Below are positions 48,201-60,200 of a stretch of DNA of 64,000 bases, one piece after another (positions within the stretch are counted from its first letter, which is position 1; each line of letters opens with the position of its first letter). The stretch covers positions 25,140,986-25,204,985 of the forward strand of contig OY754980.1 of assembly GCA_963576475.1 (NCBI GenBank), written 5' to 3'. The stretch comes from Molanna angustata (lineage: Eukaryota > Arthropoda > Insecta > Trichoptera > Molannidae). A model generated the notes under the pieces. That model saw only the letters and a list, made by a program, of their open reading frames with translations. It ran no database searches and had not been told where the DNA came from. Position numbers and translations under genes: made by a program.

Positions 48201-51200
48201 TGTAAAATTACATCGGGTCTAAAATGACTAAGCGGGATTTTTTACATGCACACCATCATGCCGAGCCTCTATCAGGGTACGCAAAGAGAACCGAGCGACA
48301 TATCTGCGAATTTTTAATTTATATGATTAACATTTTAGAATTTTAAGCGCCCTTTTTAAGACAACCGCCCTGACTTCTTGTTCCTGATTGTTCATGATTT
48401 ATCCGGCCCTGTCACTGCCTAACCCTTGAGGAAGATTGAAGTGGAGAGTAAAAAATACACTTGTCTATAGAGACACATACAATATCAATATGAAGTTGAT
48501 CACTCAATTTTCCCATACAGAAGCTATTTTACTTCTGTTATATACATTTTTCATACAAATATTAAATTTATTTTACATTGATATGGCAGACCATAATTTT
48601 TTTCTTTAATTTTTGACAATCCTTAAATGCATTTTTGATGAGTGTATTTTTGTTGTATCGTAATTTCAAACAGTATAAAAATACCTCGATTTTCCAGACC
48701 GTGAGAGCATTTTGAAAATTTGGACAGATGAAATCATACAGAATAAATTAATGGATATCTATGGAAAACTAAACTATCAGCTCTAAGTTTATGGACTTTA
48801 CATATATGATATCAATATGAAGTCAATCGGACTTATAGTTTGGACTGTAGAGAGGACACAAAAAAGATAATTCCGTAAGCCGAACGCCGCCGTACGCCAT
48901 ACGCCCATCGCCATACATACAAACACATCATGACGAAACTCACAGTGTGCACTCCCTACATGATACCCGTTGAGAAATTGATGTAAAAAAATACGCTTAA
49001 ACCATTGTGAAATCATGACTCTCCACTATTCCATAGTGTGGAGAGTAAAACGTTTGAAATGTACTGCTACAATGCTCATATTTTTTATAGAAAATTAAAT
49101 CTAGTAGGTGTGTTTCAGGTTTTGTCGATATTTTTTAAAACCTGTGGATCTGTTACTCCTGTCAGACAGACGTTCAGTTGTCCTTTCATCTTTTTGGCGG
49201 TCTTCCGGGATGCCCTGGGGGTATACCATTGGCTGCAATATATGGGGTTCGGGACCCCTCCATCCTATTTTTGTAGTTCCTCCAGAATCATTTTTCTGGC
49301 TCTGATCCATCGTATGATGTCCTCAGTCTCACAGGTCCTTCTAATTTCCTCATTCCGCGTTCAATCTCTTAATGTCTTCCCTCGTGGCGATAGCACGTAG
49401 AACCTTCATTTCTGAGTGCAGGGTTTTTAGTTCTAGTCGTGTCAGCTCTTGTTTTTGCACCTATGTCATTAATGAAAGTGGTCTCGAGATGTCAAGATCA
49501 GAAAATTCACCATGAGTTATGAAAATCCGAATGCTGTGGAATGTGGATACAGTGGACGCATTGCCACAAACGAATCCGTTTGATACGATCCGTCTAATCC
49601 GTACGATGCGGAACTGTGGACGCTCACCTTAATCGTATATGTATGTATTTTTACTCCTCACTACTCCAAGGGTATATAGTGGGGAGTTATTAATTCGCAA
49701 TTTTTAAGGTCATTTTTTATTGCAGATTATCAACTAGTATCATGTGGACTCCACATCAAACGAGACACTACATGGTGGAATGACGAAATAAGACAGATTA
49801 TAAGCGCGACATGTTTAAAACCTGTCAAAACTCAAAAACGGACGAAGACCACAAACGATATAAGGAGATGAAAAAGCTAACTAGATCGGCCGTCGTCGCT
49901 CAAGCAAAAGAAATGGCATCCCGGAAACTATACGAGAGATTGGAAGGAGCACCGAATGAAAATGCTATATACAAAATTGCCAAACAGCGTCATAGATCTA
50001 CACTAGATTTGAAACACATCAGGTATATCAAAGATGAGGACGGAGTTCTGCTGACATCAAATGAGGCAGTAAATGACAGATGGAATGGGTATTACGAAAG
50101 GCTTCTAAATGAAGAATTCCCAAGAGAGGAGCTGCCTATGCTTACGCAAATACAAGGTCCACCTGTTTCTATTAAACCTGATGATATCAAACTTGCTCTC
50201 CAGAAAATGGAAAATAATAAGGCTCTCGGTCCTGACAATATGCCTGCTGACATCTGGAAAATGATAGGAAAAAATGCGCTCCTCTGGCTCTCAGAGTTGT
50301 TCAATAAAATAATTGCTGTTAATAAAATACCACTGTCATGGCGTAATAGTTATCTGTGCCCTATATATATACAAGAATAAGGGAAACGTGGCAAACTGCA
50401 ACAATTACAGAGGAATCAAACTCACGTCACATACGCTGAAACTCTGGGAAAGGTTCATAGGAACAAGACTTTCGGCCATGGCAACCACTACCCAGAACCA
50501 GTTCGGGTTTACAGCCGGCAGATTTTCAACGGAATCCATCCAGACAATAAGAGTACTGACAGAAAAATATCGGTGTAACAAGGAAAATCTATACATGGTC
50601 TTTATTGATCTGGAGAAAGCCTTCGATAGAGTCCCAAGAGATCTTGTATGGGCCGCACTGCGGGCACATAATATCCCGGAATCATACATCGCAATGGTGC
50701 AAGATATGTATGACAGGATTAATACAAGAGTGAGAGGCCCGGCTGGTACAGGTGATTCATTCCACGTTAAGGTGGGTGTTCATCAGGGATCGGCCTTGAG
50801 CCCACTAATTTTTAATCTTGTCATGAGCTACGTCACCAAAAACATACAACAACCAGTTCCATGGTGTTTATTGTATGCCGACGATATTGTGCTGATCTCC
50901 AGAAAGGCCTCGGAACTCCAAAATGTTACAGTTTCAATGATCTTGATTAAAGCGGGTGAATTTATAAAACACAATATTGAAGATGAGATGAATTTATTCA
51001 ACAGAGCAAAACTCTAGCGGAAACGGGAATTACATAGACAAAGTATAACATATAGATAAGTATGACATATAGATTTTACTTATTCCTAACACAAAAGATC
51101 TTTGATATATGGGTGAAAGAGCTCGAAAGACACGGACTGAGAGTAAGCCGAACAAAAACCGAGTTTATGGAGTGTGACTTTGGAGGATCAGAAGCCATTG

Positions 51201-54200
51201 GGCAAGATATACTTCTGGATAGTGACATAAAGCTACCCAAAGTGTCGCACTTCAAATACCTTGGATCCATGCTGACGACAGATGCCCAGGTGGACGAGGA
51301 TGTCAACCACCGCGTCAATGTGGCGTGGCTGAAGTGGAGATCTCTCTCTGGCGTACTATGCGACAAAAGAATGCCTATCCAAACTAAGGGCAAAATATAC
51401 AAAACTGTCGTAATACCTGCAATGTTATACGGATCTGAGTGCTGGACAATATTAAAAAAGCACGCACAACAACTGCACACGACTGAAATGAAGATGTTGC
51501 GCTGGGCAGGTGGTGTGACACGCCTTGATAGAGTTCGCAACAAGTACGTCAGAGGATCTTTTAAGGTAGCTCCAATAGAGGAGAAACTGAAAGAGGGCAG
51601 ACAGCGATGGTATGGTCATGTCATGCGAAGGGAGGACACCTACTCGCGTCAAAACTGTGCTCGGTATCCCCTCAAAACCACGAGGAAGAGGCAGACCGCC
51701 GGCGACATGGTGGACGAGTATCGAGAGGGAGCTGGCGGCACAAGGTGTCCTACAGCACAGGAGACGACCCAGAGTCGCAGATCATGGCGACTGATGATTA
51801 GGAGGCCCGACCCCGGATGAACTGGGATAGAGGGGCAGGAAATGATGATGATCAACTAGTATCATGCTGTGATTGTATTCTGCAATTTATATCATACGCA
51901 TTATTCAAATATATAGAACTTTCAAAAATTACATTGATAAGGGAACTCAATAAAGGCATAATTGGTGAACGTGGCGCAAGCGCATAAAGTGATCTCGTAA
52001 ACCAGCCGATGACAGGTCGTAAGCCCTGTAGGTGCCTGAGTTCCTGGTTTATAAAATCCCAACTTCGTCTCAATTGAGATGTTATTGTCAATAAAAAAGT
52101 CCCAATTTCACTTTCCATCCCTTTTGATCGCTCCTCATCCTCTCCCTTACCTTTCTGATTTTCCTCTCCTTACTGAATTTGTGTAATTTCTCACTTTTGT
52201 TTTGCTGTCTTATACTGGTTGTGTTATTGTGTTATTATGTATCGAAATATCGAAATTATGTTATTATTTATTATTTTATTATTTTTTAAATAAAAAATGA
52301 ATATGTCATTGTTAAACAAGTACATATACATCTTCCTACGTTCCCTAAAATAAGCATAAATGCTTGTGCTATAGGCAAACGAAATCGGTCGAGGCAGGAT
52401 TCGAACTCGCAACCACTGGATTAATAACCCAATGCACTAACCGCTCTGCCACCGACCCATCTGTTATGTACCTACTTTTGATCTCAGATGGTTGACTGGA
52501 AGAAATTGCCTCCATGCAATAAGTCCGCCATTTGTAATTTTATGTATGTACAAAAAAGTGTTATATAAATAAATAAATATAAAACTTTCAATACAAAATT
52601 TTAATACTATGTGAAGTGACTTGGTAATGAGGAGTATAGCGTTGGCCACACACAGATTATTCATGTTTACAGTAGGTATGTGGTGGAAAGTTTTAGGAAA
52701 AAGGAATGGCTTTGCCTCGATAGTTTATGTAGAACTGGTTCAGAATCTACTTCCACTATATTCACACTATTCACTACAGGGATTTTAAATGTATTCACTT
52801 CACTTCACTGAACTGAGGGCGGTTATTATTAAAGCGAATTAGATTAAAAATTGTGAAATAAAGAAAGTAGGTATTAATAATTATAAAGCGGTTCGGTATT
52901 TCAGGATGACAGTTGAAAAAAAGGAAAGAAAATCATAACTTAACTTTATTTTACAGAATATTCTGAATACCATGCTGCATACCTACACTGATTTATTATT
53001 TAAGCTCAAACTACTACGAACATTGCTTTAAAAAGCAGTTGTGTTCGTTTTGGAGTAAGATAGAAGTTAGAGTAGATAGAGGCGGTAAGCGGACGATATG
53101 CAACAAATATGATTTCACTATTATATAAGTATTTTAGGTAATATATAGGTAGAAAATAGTTTTATCACATAATCTTCTTCTTCTTCTTCTTTGTGCTTAG
53201 GGGGAACGATATTGTTCGTTTTTTGATAAATGTGTTATTTATTTATTTAAATGGCACTTGTAACCTCAAATGAAGGAACATTGGCCAGAGTCAAGTTTGT
53301 TACAAAATCGTGCATTTGTTAGTTACAATAAAATAAACAACAAATTATAAAATATGTGGGAAACCAAAAAAAAAAAAAATTAATAATTAATACTGAAATT
53401 AAAAATTTAAAAAGTTGTGAAAAAAGTTTTGTTTTTAAATGGGAAGTAGAAAATGAAATCACAATTTGATGTTATTCTGTCTGATAAATTTTGTAAGAAC
53501 ATTAAGTACTTGAAATTTATTAAGGCTGAGTAAGGAGGTGATATTATGAGGAGGAAATATTTTAAATTTAATCAGATGTGTTAAAGATATTGGGAACTTA
53601 GATGTAGGGCAATTGAAAAATATGTGATCCAAGCTGCCTTCTTCTTGGCCACATTGACAAAGAGATGAGTTCTTAATACCCAACCTTGCTAGGTGAGAAG
53701 GGGAACAGCAGTGTCCGAATCTCAATCGGCATATGACGGAAGATTCATGTCTGCTACAACGAAATTTGGAAAACCATGGTTTGATGGGGATAAATTTTTG
53801 AATCGATGCATATCTTGAACCTTTTGAAATTGAAGATAAATTATAGTGTGTATTCCATTCATTCAACATATAAGAATGAACAAGAGGAAGGATGTCATGA
53901 ATCAAATTAAATTTGTATCTGTGAGGATCACCCGATGAAATAGCAAATCTAGCTAAATTATCAGCTCTCTCATTACCAATAATGCCACGGTGACCTGGAA
54001 TCCAGGCAATAGCTATTTCGAGATCTTTTTTTTTCATATCAAAAATAATATTTTTAATATGCAATGACAGCCAATTGGCAGGGGAATCAAAAGGATTTTG
54101 TGAAATTGATTGTATAGAGCTTAGGGAATCAGAAAGAATCAACGTTTTCTTAAATTTAAATTGTTTAGCCATTTCAATTGCTTCGATAATGCCAATACAT

Positions 54201-57200
54201 TCACCAGTAAAAACTGTAGAATAAGGAGGTAGTTGAATTAGTCTTGAGATCTGGATAGAGGGACAGTATACTGAAACACCAACATGCTCATTATCACTAA
54301 TTTTGGAAGCATCGGTAAAGATAAGAGTCCAATCATTCCATTTATTGTTGATTATACTTCGAAAGGCTGATTCACATTGAGAACTATTTTTGAAAATACC
54401 CAATGACTGGATTGTAAAAGGAGTAAATGTTATGACATCAAAAGGGGTGGAGAAAATTGGAAGTATATGGAATTGTTGAATGGGTACATTGTGATTGTTG
54501 AATTTCCGGAAACTTTGAACCAAATGTGGAACGTTTTTATTTTTCCAATAAGGAGATGTTCTAATAATATTGGAAAGGAGATTAAGTTTATCAATTAGAG
54601 GATGAGTGGAAGTCATGGCTGATTTATAATAATATCTATCTGATAAGAATTGTCTGCGGATAATGAGAGGAGCATCCACACATTCAACTTGAAGAGCATT
54701 AGTGGGAGTGGACTTCATAGCTCCAGATATTAGCCTAAGGGATAGATATTGAAGCAAATCAATTTTTTGTTGAAGATACTTGCTAGAAATATTAAATAGG
54801 AAAGATCCATAATCTAGGTGGCTTCTTACAATTGCATTGTATAAAAGTTTGACAGAGAGAGGATGAGCACCCCACCATACTCCTGTTACCGCTCGAAGAA
54901 TGTTTATGTTTTTTTGACAGGTAGAAGATAATTTTTCAACATGAGGTTTCCATGTTAATTTTGAGTCTAGCACAATGCCTAGGTATTTATAAGTTAAAGA
55001 GGATGGAATGAGGACATGATTATATTTTATAAAAATAGAAGGGGGGTGTCGTTTTCTGGTAAACAAAACAACAGAACTCTTTGAAGGAGAAATCTCTAAA
55101 CCATGATTTGAAAGCCATTTTTCGAGATTTATCATCGCATTATTTAGGAGGATAGTACTGGGAGAAATTAATGAATTAATAACATAAATAAGAAGGTCAT
55201 CTGCATATTGAAGGATATGAGTATCAAGAGGTAAAATATTAGAGAGATCAGCAACATAAATATTGTATAGAAGAGGACTAAGAACAGATCCTTGAGGAAT
55301 TCCTCTCCAAGTTAGTCTGGAATAAGTCATTCCATCAACGTGAACAGAAATAGTTCGTTCAGACATTATGTTAAAAATAAAATGAGTTAATTTTGAAGGG
55401 AATTTCATCTGAAGCATTTTTTGTTTCAAAATAGATAAAATGACATTATCGTAAGCAGAAGTGATATCTAAGAAAACAGCTATAACAGAAGATTGCCGAG
55501 AAAAGGCGAGCTGAACGTCTGTTGTAAATATACTGAGGTTATCCATAGAACTTTTGGACTTTCGAAAACCGAATTGGGAAACATCTAAAATCCCTTCACT
55601 CTCGCAAAACCATTCTAATCTGTTTTTAACCAAATGTTCTGTAATTTTTGCTAATGCTGGTGATAGTGCGATCGGTCTATATGAATCACCAATACATGGA
55701 TCTTTACTGGGTTTCAGAATTGGAATTATTATATAATTTTTCCAAGAGCAAGGAATTCGACCAGTATTAAACATGATATTTACCATAGCTAAAAAATATG
55801 TTAGAGTATGCGGTAATGCTTTACTCAAGAATGAATAAGGGACACCATCAACACCTGGGGAACAGTCTTTAACTTTATTGAGGACCATATTAAGTTCCTC
55901 TAAAGAAAATGGTGAATCAAGATGATGCTCAAAAGAATTAAGTAGGTATGTACATATATGGTAAATCTACAAAATTGGGAGCTGAGGGAGGAGAGATTTT
56001 ATTTAAGAATGAATTTATCCAAGGTCCAATAAAGTTATTATGCCTTTTTGAGGAAAATACAGAACGGAATTTTCTTATATTTTCCCAAACTTTAGACGAA
56101 GGAGTGTCTGGAGAGAGAGATTGACAAAAAGATTTCCATCCTTGACGCTTTTTTTTAATAATAGTCTTTTAGTCTGCGCTTGAATTTTCCGGACAAGAAT
56201 AAAATTGGATTCAGACATATTTGATGAATAAGATTTCATAGCTTCTTTACGTTTATGTATTGCTTCACAGCATTCTTCATCCCACCATGGTGGAGATGGA
56301 ATTTTACGAGGGATAATGTTTTTGAGGGGGATCCAGGTTTCAGCTGATTGAATCATTGCTTTTATAAGACGGTCATATGCAGAATGAATGTTAGATATTG
56401 AGGGCCATTCAAAAGTTTTAATTATCTTGTCGAGCATTACAGAATATTCATTCCATTGAGCTTTTTCAATATTAAATTTATTTGAATTGAATAATCGAGT
56501 TGAACTGGTATTTGGGAATTTTATAGATTTAGGGAAAGAGAGAATGATGGGAAAGTGATCACTACCATGAGAATCTTGCAAAATATTCCATGTAAGTGAA
56601 GGAGCAAGGGAGGGGGAACATATCGATAAGTCAATTGCACTAATGTTTTGCATTGGTGGAGAAAACCGGGTAGGAGAACCGTTGTTTAAAATGCAAAGGT
56701 TCTGTTCATCGAGTAAATTGTATAGTTTTCTTCCAAAATGACAGGTTCTGGAAGAGCCCCAAAGAGTGTGATGCATATTCAAATCTCCTAGAATTAAAAT
56801 AGGAGGAGGAATGGATTCAATTATATCTTTGAGTTGATCAATGATGAAGTCGGAAGGACTAGAAATATATACTGATAAAAAGGAAATGTCATTAATACGA
56901 GCTGCTACTACATTTAAGTCGAAAATTCGAATACCAGGAATTGGTAATTGAGAATTACCATCGACCCTGTCATCACGTAAGCATGAGTATCCTAATAGAT
57001 GGAAATGCGACTCTGGTTTGATCCAGGTCTCAGAAAGAGCAACAACAAATGGAGAGAAATCTTTTAGTAAAAGTTGAAGTTCGGCTTTATTGGCAATTAC
57101 ACTACGTGTATTCCATTGAAGTATATTAAAATTACATTGATGAGCCATTATTTAAATATAGATATAATATTATATAAAACATGTAAAATTGTATATCTTT

Positions 57201-60200
57201 AAAAAAAAAAAAAAAACAATAGAAAAAATTAGATTAATAAAACATGATTAAATTAGATTCAAGTTAGCTAGGGGATGTCATTATGAGAAGTATTCGGCAA
57301 ATTGCCATCAATATATTTTTTTAAAAGTGAAGTTTGATTGAGAATAAGTGGAGCAGCGTTGGGCGGTATGGTTGATGGATTATCGAGTAATTTTGTAATT
57401 AGCAAAAATAAATTATTGAGAATTCCAGTTATGTCATTGTCTTTTTGAATAATACAAGTAGGTTCAGAATTAACTTTGGCATAGCCACAACCATCTGAGA
57501 GATTGGAGTTGGGTTTCCACGAGAGATTCTCAATTTCCTTCCTTTCTGACGGTGTGATGTGGGGTTGAAATCTTGGCAGGCTTTTTTTTAAGTGGTGGGT
57601 TTTGTTGTACTGAAAATGACTCGATAAGTTGGATTCCATGTGGGAGGCCTGAAGAGTGGACGATTTGATTTCACCGTGTGATAGAACATCTTCAAAGGTT
57701 CTTTTTGTTGGAGGTAGTTGTTTGGATGCTTCTAAATATGAAAAATTTTGTTCTGACATAATTCTTTTTATATTGTCCTGCCTGGCATATTCTGGACAGT
57801 TGCGGTTAACTGCAGAATGATGACCTGAACAGTTTAAACACTTTTGGTTGATTATTGGAGTAGTACATGATTCACCGGTATGAGTTTGTCCACACTTAAA
57901 ACATCGCGGTGAAGATCTACATAATGTTTTTGTATGTCCAAATCTGCAGCAGTTAAAGCATTGAATTGTAGGATATTGATATTTTTCCACAATCAAAGAG
58001 GTGTAAAACGAATATACCCTTGTTGGTAGTATTTGTCCGTCAAATGTAACGACAACAGTCTGAGTGGGAACCCATTGGACTCCTTCGGGGGTTGTAGATT
58101 TGCGATTAAGACGGCGTGCTTTAATCACATTACCACAACCGCTTGGGACTTCAATATTTTTGCAAATGTCATCAACTGTCCAATCTGTGGGAATTCCTCT
58201 TACAAGACCCATTCGACAAACCTTGAAACTAGGGATGAAAGCTTTGTAGCAATTTTCCAATAAAAATTTAGAACATAAAAAATCGTTAGCAGCCAGAAAA
58301 TTTTTGAAAGATATTGAAATTTTGTTTCGGCCTATTAATTTCACACCTTCTTTCGGAATAATGTCAGCAATCGAATATTTCTTTAATGTCTTTCCAAAAG
58401 ATATCGGATTAATAGAAGCACCCAGAGAGGAATCTATTTTTTGAACGTGTATAATAAATGGTCCAATGTCTTCTTTATTATAAAGGCGACTAATAATTGA
58501 TGTTGGATTGCCGGATTGAGTCGAGATTGGATCTAGAGAAATATGTGAGTTCACATTAGGAGTAATCTTGATTGGTAATTCAGGGTCACTGTCAGATCTA
58601 TGAGCCCTCATTCGTTTTTTCTTTAGTTTCCGTGTAGAATGAATCTCCAAAAAACTGTTTGGAACAGGGATGTCTTCATCAGTTACCGCAGAAGTGTACG
58701 TATCATTATCAAGAGATGATACTGTAGCAGGGTCAGGTGGTTTTGGATTTGGCCTAAAGGCCATTTTTGAATGGAGTAAACTTTAACTAAATGGTAAAAT
58801 CAAGTTCGAAAAATAAGAATAAATTAAAAAAATCAACAAAATATAATCACTTTGCCACAAAATACAACAAAAAAAATCAGAGCAAAAAAAAACAACCACT
58901 TGACAGATCAATCAAAGAGAAAAAAAAAGAAGAAACTGATAAATGTGTTAATATGTGATAATGTGTGTAGGTACCCAAATATGAATAAATAATAAATTTA
59001 AAAATAAACAGTTATTTAGGTATAGTAAAATTATGTGTTACACTTGAGTATATACCTAAATCAGGATGTGGAAATCCCGCTAGAAGATCTGGATAAGCTG
59101 GAGGCTGGTGATCACCCCACAAAGATCCATAACCACCAAGATCTGCGCCCTAGTTTCAATATATAAAAAATACACACATGTATAGTTCTGGAATGGTGCA
59201 ATACAATTCTAGAATAATATTATAGGTATATTATATAGGTAGGTTTATCAAAAAACATTTTATCAATTTAAGAATCACTAAAGAAATGATTACCATCAAA
59301 ATATATTTATTTATTTTATTTAGACTGTACCTACATAATTGAAAAAAAAAACTTTAAATATAAAATAGAATTTAGGTATCAACATTAGGTATCTTTCTGA
59401 TGTCTAAGAACACCTCAAAGTCTTAACTATCTTAGAACACATCAAAGTCTCAACTATCTAAGAACACCCTAAAGTCTCAACTATCTAAGAATACATCAAA
59501 ATCTGAACTATCAACTACCTATTTAAGAACACATCAAAGTCTCAACTATCTAAGAACACCCCAAAGTTTCCACTATCTAAGAATACATCAAAATTTCAAC
59601 TATCAACTATCTAAGAACACCTCAGTCTCAACTATCTAAGAACACCTCAAAGTTTCAACTATCTGAGAACACCCCAAAGTCTTAACTATCTAAGAATGCA
59701 TCAAAATTTCAACTATCAACTATCTTAGAACACCTCAAAGTCTTAACTATCTAAGAACACCCCAAAGTCTCCACTATCTAAGAATACATCAAAATCTATC
59801 TATATCTTATATCTTTCTGATGTCTAAGAACTAGGTATCTTTCTGATGTCTAAGAACACCTCAAAGTCTTAACTATCTTAGAACACATCAAAGTCTCAAC
59901 TATCTAAGAACACCCTAAAGTCTCAACTATCTAAGAATACATCAAAATCTGAACTATCAACTACCTATTTAAGAACACATCAAAGTCTCACCTATCTAAG
60001 AACACCTCAAAGTCTTAACTATCTTTGAACACATCAAAGTCTCAACTATTTAAGAATACCTCAAAGTCTCCACTATTTAAGAACACCTCAAAGTCTTAAC
60101 TATCTTTGAACACATCAAAGTCTCAACTATTTAAGAACACCTCAAAGTCTCCACTATTTAAGAACACATCAAAATCCCAACTATCAACTATCTAAGAACA

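Larger units (their letters stand above)
49653..52655 (+). mobile_element. Hairpin-ended element family X, copy 2 (split by RTE LINE and other insertions)
   Basis: It begins with hairpin ACTCCTCACTA..TAGTGGGGAGT (49653-49687). The body 'cgcaatttttaaggtcatttt' and 'gcagattatcaactagtatc' follows, interrupted at 49745 by the RTE element. The far end 'tggtaatgaggagtatagcg' plus 'ttggccaca' is at about 52620-52655. Family Z and a SINE-A copy lie in between. Confidence 0.6.
53238..58936 (-). mobile_element. Near-complete I-clade-like LINE with 14-bp target-site duplication
   Basis: The element is bounded by exact TGATAAATGTGTTA copies at 53224-53237 and 58937-58950. It has a 5' leader, ORF1 (58764-57268), ORF2 (57148-53459) and a 3'UTR closing in (AAAT)n on the - strand. 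The length is 5699 bp. ORF1 zinc knuckles plus an ORF2 with AP endonuclease, RT and RNase H place it with RNase H-bearing LINEs, I clade or near. Intact ends and few lesions point to recent insertion. It lies in the large Fer3 intron in the same transcriptional direction. Confidence 0.92.

Noticed and set aside
58033..58263. Short + strand ORFs opposite LINE ORF1
   Set aside because: They are antisense shadows of the ORF1 coding sequence with no motif of their own.
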